Source of the DNA: Sophora flavescens
Lineage: Eukaryota; Streptophyta; Magnoliopsida; Fabales; Fabaceae
DNA length: 64,000 nucleotides
Direction: 5' to 3'
Assembly: GCA_030762895.1 (NCBI GenBank)
Contig: CM061070.1
Coordinates: 36,297,652-36,361,651, forward strand
Under the pieces are notes generated by a model, which made no database searches, was not told the origin of the DNA, and worked only from the letters and a program-made list of their open reading frames with translations. The position numbers and the translations under genes were made by a program. This document shows, piece by piece, positions 36,661-47,189 of this stretch. Every line of letters starts with the position of its first letter. The first letter of the stretch is position 1.

Positions 36661-37629
36661 TAGCCAATGTATAGCACTCACCCCTTCAGTTGTTCAAGCT
36701 GTGTGTGACTCATCCCCTGCACTTCACACATGCTCTGGAAGCCATTCACTCATCATTAGTGAATGCGCCGTCCAGGCATGTCGTGCTATCAGTACTCTCC
36801 CTCATCCAGCTCATTGAGACAGATGGTTTGGTGTACAAGACACATTGAGGTAGTGACCCTTGAAGGGCTCGGAGAAGTGAATGCGTTCACCTCTTGTAGA
36901 TATCTTAGTGTTGTTGATGCATGTAGTGTAGGAAAGTTCGAACTTGTGAGCTGGAGTTTATTCCAAGTTGACTATGAATTTATGGGGACATATACATGGA
37001 CTTTTAAAATGGTATGCTTTTTATGGAAGGATGTGCATATGATATGAGGCTTTTATTATTGAAAGTTGAGAATGTATATTGTAGTTTTACAAGGTTTCAA
37101 TAATAGAGAACTAATATTTATCAAAAGATCTGTACATATATTGATTCTCACTTAAAGAATAAAATAAATAACCGTGGAACTTACTTTGGTTCGTGATTAA
37201 GGTTCGATGGCAACAATTGTTCTCTAAGAATATGAGACATTAAAAATTCGCCTTCTGTTTCTTTGCCTTTTCTCTATTCCTTTGTTCGCATTAGTGACGA
37301 GGAGTAATACGACTAAAGGTATAATAGTATAGTTACGGAATATTTATGACAAAACCTGTTACCATTCCAATCAATTACGTGCAGGATGGGAGTCCAGTTA
37401 AATATGAGCCATTACCTGTAAAGAAGAGATAAAAAATTCAAAATATAAAAAAGGGGGAGATTCATATGTTTTAAGGGTGAGGGCTTCAACATAATCCAAC
37501 TGATTCTCCAAAATCAATTCCTATTATCTACACATATTCAAAAACAAGTAAATTAGAAATTAATTAATTAATGAGCTTAGAGTGTCAAATTATAATAAAA
37601 CATAAATATCAACATAATTGCATTAATCC
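36661..37629. other. Non-coding stretch after the gypsy relic
   Basis: Probably begins with the decayed 3' region of the gypsy element. No LTR, gene or clear repeat boundary is seen. Poly-purine and AT-rich segments dominate from 37050 on. Confidence 0.4.
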
Positions 37630-37844
37630 CTATTTAGAAACAATCTTCATACTTTCAAGATGTCCAATAAATGCCTTAGGTGCTAACCATTTTGTCAAAG
37701 GGTCACTAATAATTTGCTCACTTGATATTCTATCGTTTTGAACTTCTTTTTTATCAATCATGTATTTTAGTTCCATCATCATATGTTTTATAAAATTTGA
37801 AAAATGGGGAGCCCAGCTATCCATGTAGAGCTACATATGTTGCA
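37630..37844 (-). pseudogene. Ty1/copia RNase H C-terminal remnant
   Basis: On the minus strand the text reads MMELKYMIDKKEVQNDRISS and then IISDPLTKWLAPKAFIGHLE, the tail of copia RNase H (family pattern HI-KY---E-V----...-DPLTK-L----F--H). It ends at TAA 37630-37632. Upstream on the minus strand it is cut by the MULE-like insertion at 37845. Beyond that element no more of the copia pol can be recognised. This is an old fragment of a different copia family from the one at 19310-27720. Confidence 0.75.
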
Positions 37845-38757
37845 GATTAAAGATTAAATATTCAAATTGATCTCCCAAATTTTTAAAGGACCCACTTCTA
37901 ATTCCTTAAAAAAATTAATTATCTATTTAGTCCCTCATCTTAGTTTCTCCACCGCACTAGACCCACGCCGCTAACAACGACCACCTCGCCGAACCGCCGC
38001 CGTTCCACCACACCCCTCTGATCGTGCGACTCGACTTGATTGCGTTGTCCCTGCCACCACACCATTGTCGTCCTCCCTTAGGCGTGACCAAGCTTGGTAC
38101 CCCGGTCTGCTTCTCTCTCTCTTTTGCCTATGTTTATGTTGCTCCTCTTCTGTTTTTATCTTTTTCAAAAATTGGTTGTTTGTATTATTTCATTATTTTA
38201 CTTTGAAATTATGCTTAATAAATTATGGTCGGTTGCTCTTGTTGCAAACAGAAAAAGAAACTGATGGGATCAAGCTGACTTCAAATGTCATTTTTGTACA
38301 TAGGTTCAGCTACAAAAGGACCAACTTCCTACTTCTGCAGGAACGAAGCAAGTAGAAAAAGAATCGGTGCACCAGCGGTGAATCAAATGTTCCAACATTA
38401 TTATACAAGCAACAATGAATCAGATGTTTCAGAAATGAAACTAGAAAGAAGAAAACGACGTCGCTTTTGGGTTGAGATGCTCAACCATTCTGGGTCCTAA
38501 ACGACGACATTTTGGGCCGAAAAAACCTACAATTTTTTTTTATTTTTAATTAGAGTACCATGATGGAAAATACTTAACAGGTCAGTTGTACACTTAACAG
38601 TTCATATGTACAGTTAACGGAAGTCAGCGAGTGTTGACTAACGTAAAGACTAACTTATTTTATATTAAACAATTTGGGGATTAAATAGATAATTAATCTT
38701 TTTTTAACTAAAAGTGGGTTCTCGAAAAATTTCGGGAACCCATTTTTGTCTTTAATC
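37845..38757. mobile_element. MULE-like element with long TIRs and 9-bp TSD
   Basis: A 913-bp element. Ends are GATTAAAGATTAAAT at the left and TGTCTTTAATC at the right. They continue as imperfect inverted repeats for roughly 80-90 bp, for example CCCACTTCTAATT against AACTAAAAGTGGG and AATTATCTATTTAGTCCC against GGATTAAATAGATAATTAAT. Flanks are a perfect 9-bp direct duplication TATGTTGCA at 37836-37844 and 38758-38766, the length Mutator-type transposases create. There is no transposase. The interior has a GC-rich island (about 37950-38100, CGCCGAACCGCCGCCG) and an exon-like segment around 38250-38500, so captured sequence is possible (see findings). Confidence 0.8.
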
Positions 38758-38766
38758 TATGTTGCA

Positions 38767-39245
38767 AACCTTTCATTTATTTATTGATTTATAAACTAAT
38801 CGATAATTGCTGAGGCAGGTGCTAAAATTATGTACGTGTTTGCTACTGTAAAAGTACTATAGGGTTACTTCACCCAAAAAAAAAGGTACTATACGGTTAT
38901 TAATGTTTGGACTTTGGTACATGCACTTCTCTAGTATAGGAGTTCCTATGATTCCAAATAGAAGTTCCTATGAATTTCCAATTCTGTGACGTACAAAGGG
39001 AGGGAGAAAGAAAAAAGAGCTGTGGAATTGACAGCAAGGTTGACTCTTGACCAAGTGTTATTATGCCACACTTAATGACAGTGGTAATTGCAAGAAGAAA
39101 AAAAAATTATTATTCACGACTTGCACCATTTTCTTCCCAAATGACGTTCTGAGGGTACCAGACAAGCCATTTTAGTGTAATATCTCACGAACAAAATGTT
39201 GACAAGGGCTGAATTTTTGTTTCCTGGTCCGTACGTTTATATGGA
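38767..39245. other. 3' flank of the DnaJ gene
   Basis: Holds the likely 3' untranslated region and terminator of the minus-strand DnaJ gene. No other feature is seen apart from a short duplicated GGTACTATA/AAGTACTATA phrase near 38857-38895 and poly-A runs. Confidence 0.4.
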
Positions 39246-42200
39246 TCATTTGCTTTGGTAAACTATCTCGTCGTCATCGACATCAAATGCTGGATTGCAA
39301 AGGCATTTGAAGAGCCTACCGATACCCTGCAGAAGCAGAGGGAGAAATAATATCTACATGTTTGTGTAATCAAGTATCTACCATGTACATATGCATTCTG
39401 GTTTAAAATTATTTTCGAACATTATAAAGCTTTTGAAGGCGGGTATTATATGATTAGCTCCAAATAGAATACATGCCTGAGTGAAAAAGGGAGTTCGATA
39501 GGAAAGTGCTCTCGGTGATTCATCCTCTGAAGAATCAGAACTGCTTCCTTCGTCATCAGAATCAGCAGCAATTTTCTTTTTCAATGTTTCTCCTTCTTTT
39601 GAATTCTTGTCCTGAAGGAAGCATTATCATATTATATAAGTTACTAGACGAGTTATCTGTGTGTTTCTAATCTTCGTGGTGATGCTGATAAAGTAAAATT
39701 ATTGTATAATCTTCGTGTGTTTCTATTCATAGACCTGAAAGCTAGAATACTTGAAGCTAAGTAACTTAAAATGTGCACCTGGAATATCTTCCCAAGAATT
39801 TTAAGAGCACTAGCCCGAACTTTAAGTTCCTCTCTCTTAACGTTATTTTCCCTTAGCACCTGCAAGAATAGATTTTAATACGAGTAAGAATCTGCTACCC
39901 TTTCCATTTCCTTTGTTCTACTAGGTGTAAAAAATTTCAGCTCACAAAAGTCATATCAATTTCATATCACTCATCTCAGGTTTTATAGCTGACAATTCCT
40001 CATTTAACCACGTGAAAATAGCAGTTATCTTTTCATACGAATAACATCATGTTATCTGGGTAAACAACAAGGAATACAATAACCTGTTTGCTGATTACAC
40101 GGACAAGCAAACATACAGCATTTTGTATTAAAGGAGTTAAGGACTCACCATTTGACACACATGTACAAGAGTTACTTCTATGTCCACTACATTTAACTTC
40201 CACAAAGAATTCATCAATGTATCCTTATTAAGGCGAATATGAGAATCTGCATCCTTTTCAGGGCCGCTACCATCCATTTTAAATTGCTTGCGAATGTCTT
40301 CTTGAAGCTGCAGTAACTGATAAGCACCTAAATTATGTGCCCAACAAAATCAGACACCAAGTTTTGAACTACTTCCAAGAAAAAACAACTACATTTAACT
40401 ATTTAAGGGAAGGGTTTGCTAATCGAATTGCCTGTCATTATACCTTGAGCAGCTGTGAACTGTGATTTCCAGAAATGTCCTTTATTGCGAACCCATTCAG
40501 CCAGAAATGGCACTCCAAGATAAATGGCTTTTTTCCCTAGTTCTTGTGCTGCTTGTCTTGAATATACATAGCCGATTGTATGTAACATATCAACTCCAAA
40601 AGCTGCATTCGGATTCAGAGACAGTAGAAACTAATTGGTAATACCATTAAAAGTTAAGAAAAAAAGACATGCTACAATCTAAATTCTGCATAATGACATG
40701 GTCATACTCATCACTGTGCACTCACAGTTTTGATGGCAAAATCTTTGAATCAACTCGTTTAAATTTTCAATCAGAAAAGTGTTAATTCAAGCTAAGAGTT
40801 CCATGTGGCATTCCTCTTTATGAGGCATTCAATAATCTACAGGATTTCATGATGAAAAATTGTACCACTATGTGTTTAGTTCCGAGTATACAAAGAAAGG
40901 CAGTTGGAAGTTTAACCAACCAGCATGAGAAAGCCGTCTTGCCTCTGATTCTGCACGCTGAAGGAATCCCTTTTTGTCACCACGGACATATTGGCCAAGA
41001 AATGCTTTCAAAAATCTTGCTAGTTTTTCTTCCCTTTCTTTTTGGACAGTCTACAATTGATTGAAGCAGAACAGACATACGGTAAAATTCAAAGAAGGGT
41101 AACTTTTTTTTGGCTCAGATCGATGATCTAATTCTAAAGCATAGCTAATTATCAATGCCATCTCGTTTCTGGCAGTTTAATTTCTCCACATAAATTGCGT
41201 CCAAGGTAAGAATACATATATCACTAGAAGATGCAATGTACAATATATTAACTACTTAAATGATCGCAGGTACTTGTTGAAGTGGTATAGTTATGAAAAT
41301 GTCGTGTGTATTAGCACTCAAGGGAAAGATTGATAAAAATGAGACACCAGCAATAAAAAGAGAAGTAGGAACAGTACAGGTATTTTAATTTCCTAGACAA
41401 AGAATAATCACGGTAACAGAATAGAAACGATATTTTTACGACAAAGAGAATAATACTATGAAATTTAGCAAAACAAAATAATGTAATCGCGCCTTTTCAA
41501 ACCAAACTTTTAAAAATACATTATGCTCCAGAATTGAAAGAAATAATGCCCACTAACCCAGCTTTCTAGTTCTAATTGAATAAACTGATATTTTCTAAGT
41601 TCGATAATGAATCAAAAAGTCTCAAATAAAGATAATTGTTTCAATTGGTGGGTGCTGCTACGCTGCTAGTAGCATCTCTTAAGTTTTTGTATTAAAACAA
41701 GTAGGCAAGGACTGGACTAAATTTTTTAGGAGCATCATAGTAAACAAAAATTATTAGCTTCTGCAGTGTAAACAAATTTCCCATATTTTCTTCATAATAA
41801 GTGAAAATGTAGAACAGGAATTGTGCTGCTTATGTATTGCTTTTGCAAAACCTAAAGAAAAAGCCTGAGAAAATATAATTACATCTCAAACCATAACCTG
41901 AGGCCAGAGCTTTTCCTTTCTTTAGGAAAAAATTCGTGGACAAACTCAGATTGAAAAGTTATAATGAAGACTGAATTATAAGACATACTTGCCTTCAACT
42001 TTTCATGCAGCTTATCAGGATCCTCACTTTCATCAGCTAGTTCAGAAGAAGCCATCGATGCCACAGCTAGATGTCCTATGTAGTCCTCAAACAATTCACT
42101 TCCAAAGAGCAGGGCAAAGACAGCAGTCGGGTCAACCATAGTTTCTCTGTCAAGAATCCATTAATAGCTTAAAACATCTTCATCTTCATGAAAGATAGTG

Positions 42201-43401
42201 ATTTAAGACTACTAAAGTGGGTCTATGCTGATCATCTTTCGATTTTAATGATTTCATTGTAGTCCTTTTTTTTTTTGCCTATTAATTTTGAGGACTGTGC
42301 ATTTTGTTAACCGAGATTGTACTTTGGAGCTTTTAACAGGTCACACTCACACCACAAAAGATATATTAGTCAAGTAGAATTGTGACTCAGATGCCTAACT
42401 GTCACATATGTATTTTATCTTGCAGAGATAAAGTAATTGCAAATTGAAAAAACTACAATATCTAGAACCTAATCCTTGCTCTGCAAACTCATCAGCTTAA
42501 CCAAAGATAAACTTGTCTGCCATCAATCAACATGAATAAGGAAGGGACCAAAATTTTCAATCTAACACGTTAGTGAAGCAAAAACTTGAGCAACTGGTTT
42601 TGTCCTTATTGTTTGCAAATACATGAATGCTATGCTAAAAAATGAGATTAAGCTTTAAACACACTATCGTCGTCATCACCACCATGTTTACCTAGATACA
42701 GAATGCTTTCCATTTTGATTATACACATTCCTTTGCACAGGATCGCTCAACACTTGGTATGCATCACCCAAAATCTGGTAACATCACAAATTGTAGTTGT
42801 AAATTGTAATTGTAGTTGTAATTGTAAATCTGCTAACAATTGCAAATTTGATTTAATTATATTCAACACCTCTCTTATTTTAGAAATAACACCAACTTCT
42901 ATTATAGTTTAACAGTAGTATTTGAAAAATAATTAGAGTTGCGTTTGAAAGAGCTTAATTGAGCTTATGAAAATAAACTTATTTGAAAAGAACTTATTGA
43001 ATAAGCACTTAATCAAGTTGTTTGCCTAAACGCACTCTAGGTACGAGCTGTAATTAATTAAGTCAAAACCTCAAAGAGTTGATGTAATTTCCTATTAAAA
43101 TAAATAAATGAACAAATATTCAAAACCTGAGAGATTGAAATGGAGTGGAATTACCTGAAACTTTTCAGCAGCACGAGGATCGTTTGGGTTTTTATCCGGA
43201 TGAACTTGCATTGCCTGCGGCAGAAGAAACCATCATATTCATCGTTTTCAATTGCAACCATAACAACTTCACAAATGAGAAAGTTAAATTATTAAAAGAG
43301 ACAAGAAATTGAACCTTGTGATAATAAGCCTTGCGAATTTGGTCTTCAGAGGCAGTGGGAGTTACCCCTAGAATATCGTAGTACTCTGTTTCCTTCACCA
43401 T
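39246..43401 (-). CDS. DnaJ (class C) co-chaperone with DnaJ-X domain
   Basis: Ten exons on the minus strand, in gene order: 43401-43315, 43214-43155, 42774-42692, 42146-41993, 41050-40921, 40602-40444, 40327-40149, 39859-39779, 39611-39477 and 39326-39246 (TGA 39246-39248). They join in frame into 382 residues. The J domain is at about 1-75 (MVKETEYYDILGV, HPD at 34-36, ending near GKHSVSRE). A DnaJ-X region runs from about 125 to 330 (FGVDMLHTIGYVY, AIYLGVPFLAEWVRNKGH, LWKLNVVDIEVTLVHVCQM). There is an acidic Ser-rich patch near 325-345 and the conserved end GIGRLFKCLCNPAFDVDDDE. It resembles the shorter group of Arabidopsis DnaJ-X proteins (relatives of dnaJ 10). J domains stimulate HSP70 ATPase, while the X domain's role is poorly known. 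Two introns use GC donors. An upstream in-frame ATG at 43431 exists, but MVKETEYY is the conserved family start. Confidence 0.95.
42941..43034. repeat. Short MITE copy in DnaJ intron 2
   Basis: GCGTTTGAAAGAGCTTAATT at the left and AACTTGATTAAGT read on the opposite strand from the right end. The family is the one at 2399-2657. About 94 bp survive, mostly the two terminal regions. It sits wholly in an intron. Confidence 0.5.
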
Positions 43402-43936
43402 TGTGTGTCCAAAGATCGAAGAATGTGGCAAGGAAGTGTACCAAAGAAGAGAAGCTAAGAAGAAAGAAAGACTAAAGAAAGAAAGAATGGGTCACTTAAT
43501 CACGAGGAAGAGTTGGCTTTACAGTTCTGGTTTGCAATATTGTATTTCACGGGAAGTGCTTTTTCGCGGGAGGAAACAGTTTTTTGAGTCATTTAGCAAC
43601 AGTGGAAGTGCCTCACTCATCATCATGTTCATTCATTTTCGCTGAAAGATGGATAAAGAGATTGGCTTTTTCATGATTTTCAGAGCTGTCAGTGGGTCTA
43701 GGCCTACCTGTTGGGTCTGCTAAAATGGGTTCCCTTTTATTGGTCCCTCTTTTGTTGGGCTTTTGGTCCCTCTCGGAGCGGTTTTTCTATCATTACTTTT
43801 TTTATTATGCAAATAAAAGACCAAATCTACATCATTATGCCTAAATGCATGTCACCTTGTATGTGGACCACGAGATAAAGCATAAAGAAAAATAAATAAG
43901 CAAAATCAGATATCGGTATTTTTAATAATAATAAAA
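43402..43936. other. 5' flank of the DnaJ gene
   Basis: Contains the leader and promoter region of the minus-strand DnaJ gene. A purine-rich tract (43440-43490) probably belongs to the 5' untranslated region. I cannot point to a convincing TATA box. Confidence 0.4.
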
Positions 43937-44006
43937 GGTCCTACGGGAGTCGAACCTAGGTCGCGAGATTCAAAGTCTAGAGTGCTAGCTAATAAACCAT
44001 AGAACA
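43937..44006 (-). pseudogene. tRNA-Gln (TTG) pseudogene
   Basis: The minus strand reads as a decayed nuclear glutamine tRNA. It has TTAGCTAGCACTCTAGAC (D arm and 5' anticodon stem), the loop CTTTGAA with anticodon TTG, then GCGACCTAGGTTCGACTCCC (variable and T-arm region) and a 3' end TAGGACC. Mismatches are present in the acceptor (first pair), anticodon stem (one) and T stem (two), so folding would be poor. The T-loop TTCGACT is intact (TTCRANY rule). It is likely non-functional. It could be the head of an unrecognised tRNA-derived element. Confidence 0.6.
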
Positions 44007-45420
44007 CATTGACGTCTACTTCCCGCCAATATTATATATAACGGTAACGCTATCATCATAAACTTTAAAATAATTCTAGTTAGAGCCAAAAATATGACAA
44101 TTATTTTAACAGAACCTGTCATTCAATTGCCGTGGGTTGTTGGTTGGCACACTCAAGAGGGTGAATGAGAATGAAACTTCAACAATTTAAAGCAGCAAAG
44201 AAAATGGTTTCCATTAACCAAGAACAGGAGGAACAAGTAATGATGTTAAGAAGAAATAAGAAGGAACAACAGACAAAGATTCAAGTAACAACAAAACTCA
44301 TTCCCGCACAGGCAAAACAAGATGTGGAGATGAGAAGAACACCAAACCGATTATCAGGTTCCTACCCCTCGTAAGCCACATCCACCCACACCCTGGTTTC
44401 TCCCTATAACCAAATACAATATCCATACAACACCAAGGAAACCTCCCCTCAGAGCACACCAAAAGCACACGCTCATGCCCAAGATCCCCTATCCTTGTCA
44501 ACCAAGAGATACCCCTAATCACACAATTCCAGAAAGAATGAGAGAAGCCCGATATACAACAAGCAAAAATATCACCCTCAAAGATGAAGCACGAAGCTGA
44601 ATCTCAATTACAAATATTGAAAAGTGTTCATTTGATCCCCATAAGAAAAAAGAAGCGGGATCAAAAAAAGATTTGGACCGAAACAAAACTTCACCTCAAA
44701 ACGCCACTTGAAAAAACCCACTAGCCACATACATTCGGATGGGCTAGAACAGCCCAAGTAGACAAGCTCCTATGGACCCAATAAACACCCCCTAAACACT
44801 AAACACACTTTTCACTTCATACGTCCTTTCACTTCACCTTCCTCATTGGCCTATTCCAGTTGACGACCACATTATTCCACGTTGGACACTATATTATCCC
44901 AGTGTTGGACGAGCACTTATGAAATCTTATTTCCAAAATCATTTTCATTTACGAAGACTTATTCTTTTTAAAGCAGGTTATGAAAAAAGGATTTTCTTCA
45001 TGCATCTTTTCAAGTGAGCTTTTTGTGAGTAAGAGATTTCATCTCTTATAGATCATCTAAGACTTAAAACTAATTCCATCGTTAAGCTCTTGTCTTGATG
45101 ATTCCTTGATCTTCTTAAATTTAAGTGCTTCACCTAAGAAGTCAAATGTGTTATTTTTACAATAGCATCTAGAGTATAAGATCTTTAGTCCTTGTCCATT
45201 GCTTTGTGTCCTTGGTCTTCCATCATTTAATCCTTGATTTTCCTTTTTCATGAGTGATCTTGCATGCAACTTAATACATAATAAGTACATAGTCAAAATC
45301 AAAAATCTTATGCAAAATACACTTTATTTGTCATACATCAAAACATGACTGAGGGCTTAGTCTTACATGGGTGGCTAAGAGACTGGTAAAGTGGTAAATC
45401 TAGGTCTTTTATTAATTTTT
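44007..45420. other. Intergenic stretch, no gene recognised
   Basis: Short open frames exist on both strands (for example 44165-44374 plus and 44298-44522 minus), but none shows a domain I can name. Composition is moderately AC-rich from 44300 to 44820, unlike the AT-rich surroundings, which could mean an old transposon insertion. Confidence 0.4.
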
Positions 45421-45850
45421 GTGGTGTTTGGATAAACTATTAAAATAGTTTTTAGCTTCAGCAAAAGCTTTTAGAAGATTTTATTCTGAAGCTAATTTTT
45501 AGAGCTTCTCATTATGTAGAGGATAAAAAAAATTATTAATTTATTGACAATTAAATTTTTTTTATAATTTTTTTGATATTCATAATCAAAATTACTTCGA
45601 ATTTGTCTTTAAAAAATAATTCACAGGAATTTTTCGAACAAAAAAAATAAGAAAATTAAATAAAAAATATTATCAAATAAAAACTAATAGTAAAAATAAA
45701 CTTATCTATAAAAACCTTAACCGCTTCTTCTTTATTTTAGAGCTAGGAAATAATTTTTTTTATATTCATTAGTATTTAAATATTTAAAGCATGTCCTTTT
45801 TAGTAATTTTATCATGTAGAAGTGTTTATATAATTTTATCCAAACACCAC
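45421..45850. mobile_element. 430-bp MITE with 16-bp terminal inverted repeats
   Basis: Left end GTGGTGTTTGGATAAAC at 45421. The right end TTTATCCAAACACCAC ends at 45850, a perfect inverse over 16 bases. The interior is AT-rich and non-coding. A related half-end (AACTTATCCAAACAGG) follows at 45968-45983, so a second, partial copy lies immediately downstream. No target duplication is clear. Confidence 0.75.
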
Positions 45851-47189
45851 TTATCATTTTGAAGAATCACTTATGCGAATAACATCCAAACACATAATAA
45901 CTTATGTAGAAATAACTTCTCATATTTGAGCTTCTATCATAAGCACTTCTCCTATAAGGACTTATGAAAAACTTATCCAAACAGGGTCGAGAATATGATG
46001 TGGATTGGAGGTGGTAAAGTGCAAGTTTCTAGTAAGTTTGGTAGGTTGGATAATATTGAGAGATATGGATTAAAAATGGTTGTTGATACTGCACCTAGTT
46101 TACTTCTGCCTCAAACATGTTTACTTGTGGCTCATTCGTTTAAAACCATACCATCTCTTGCTAAGGCCTTTATTCTTTCCCCAACTTTAATCAAGTCGAC
46201 AAAATACTTGTAAGCTACATAGACATTAACCCAATGAATAGAGACTCAAGGGTCCCCATGAAATAAGAACATATCTCAGTTATAGTGAGCAATGGTTGAA
46301 CTTTTGTGGCTAGGGCCCTCTAGCTTCGAGGAGCATATTGCCCAAAAGTCTCGCCACTTCTATTTTGCGAAGTTCCCAATTGCTCCTGAGTTGGTGTTGT
46401 ATCCCGAATGATGATACTAACTCATACACAAGTTTTCTAAGTCATTCCAACAAGAGATTTTAGAAAGGCCTTGTTGGATATACCATTCCAAAGCAGGGAA
46501 GTGAAGCTCTCGTAGAAAAAAGTAACAAGGAATGAAGGCTATCAAGGCCAACAAAATTATAATTTACCAATTTGATGATTACTTGCAACACAAGGCAGAA
46601 GAACGAGTCCTCTCCCAATAATCACTCGACGCATTCTGAACAAATCTACAAGAGGGTTTGGATACAAATAGATACTTAAAAATAGAACAAAAGTTGGTAA
46701 TGAAAATAGTAATTCAAACCAATAAATTCAAGTTGTTGCTATTGGTCCAACTTCACTTTGTTGTTGGTTGAATGACCACATACAGTAGAAGTAGAACATG
46801 AGTATCTATTTCCTGATTTGCAATATCTACGCTGTGGCAGTGGTCGAAAGTCGAAACAATGGTACCATGATAATTGTTATACTTCAATAGCTAAAGTTCT
46901 TAATTTAAATTTCTTTAATATGTGAATATCATCCATGATCATGCTAAATAATCAAAAGCATAAACATAGACAAACACCTTTCTTCCGCAGAATGCAAGCG
47001 CAGCATGAAATTTGAATCCCAATTTGATTACTTGCTCATACCCAATAAAATGGAGGTCTTGAAAAGGTAAGCAAATTCTTGAGAACATCTATCATTTAAT
47101 CTAGATACACAGACTAATGAAACTTTATAGCACATGAATTCTAGATCATCTTAAAAGTGGAAGGTGAAAGCCCCTAGTAAACATTACAA
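45851..47189. other. Intergenic stretch downstream of the Rab gene
   Basis: Includes a partial MITE end (to about 45983) and otherwise unannotated sequence. The 3' untranslated region of the minus-strand RABC1-like gene should lie in the last few hundred bases. No other gene is supported. Confidence 0.4.

Noticed and set aside
36356..36817. 153-codon frame over the gypsy integrase tail
   Set aside because: Mostly a shifted-frame shadow. Only its PIAVLDRRQ...EATWEE part is real, as the frameshifted chromodomain remnant.
43402..43431. Upstream in-frame ATG extending the DnaJ protein by ten residues
   Set aside because: Family members begin MVKETEYY, and the extra residues have no conserved pattern.
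44165..44522. Possible small basic protein or LINE fragment
   Set aside because: Neither strand shows a motif that can be named, and both frames lack conserved neighbours.
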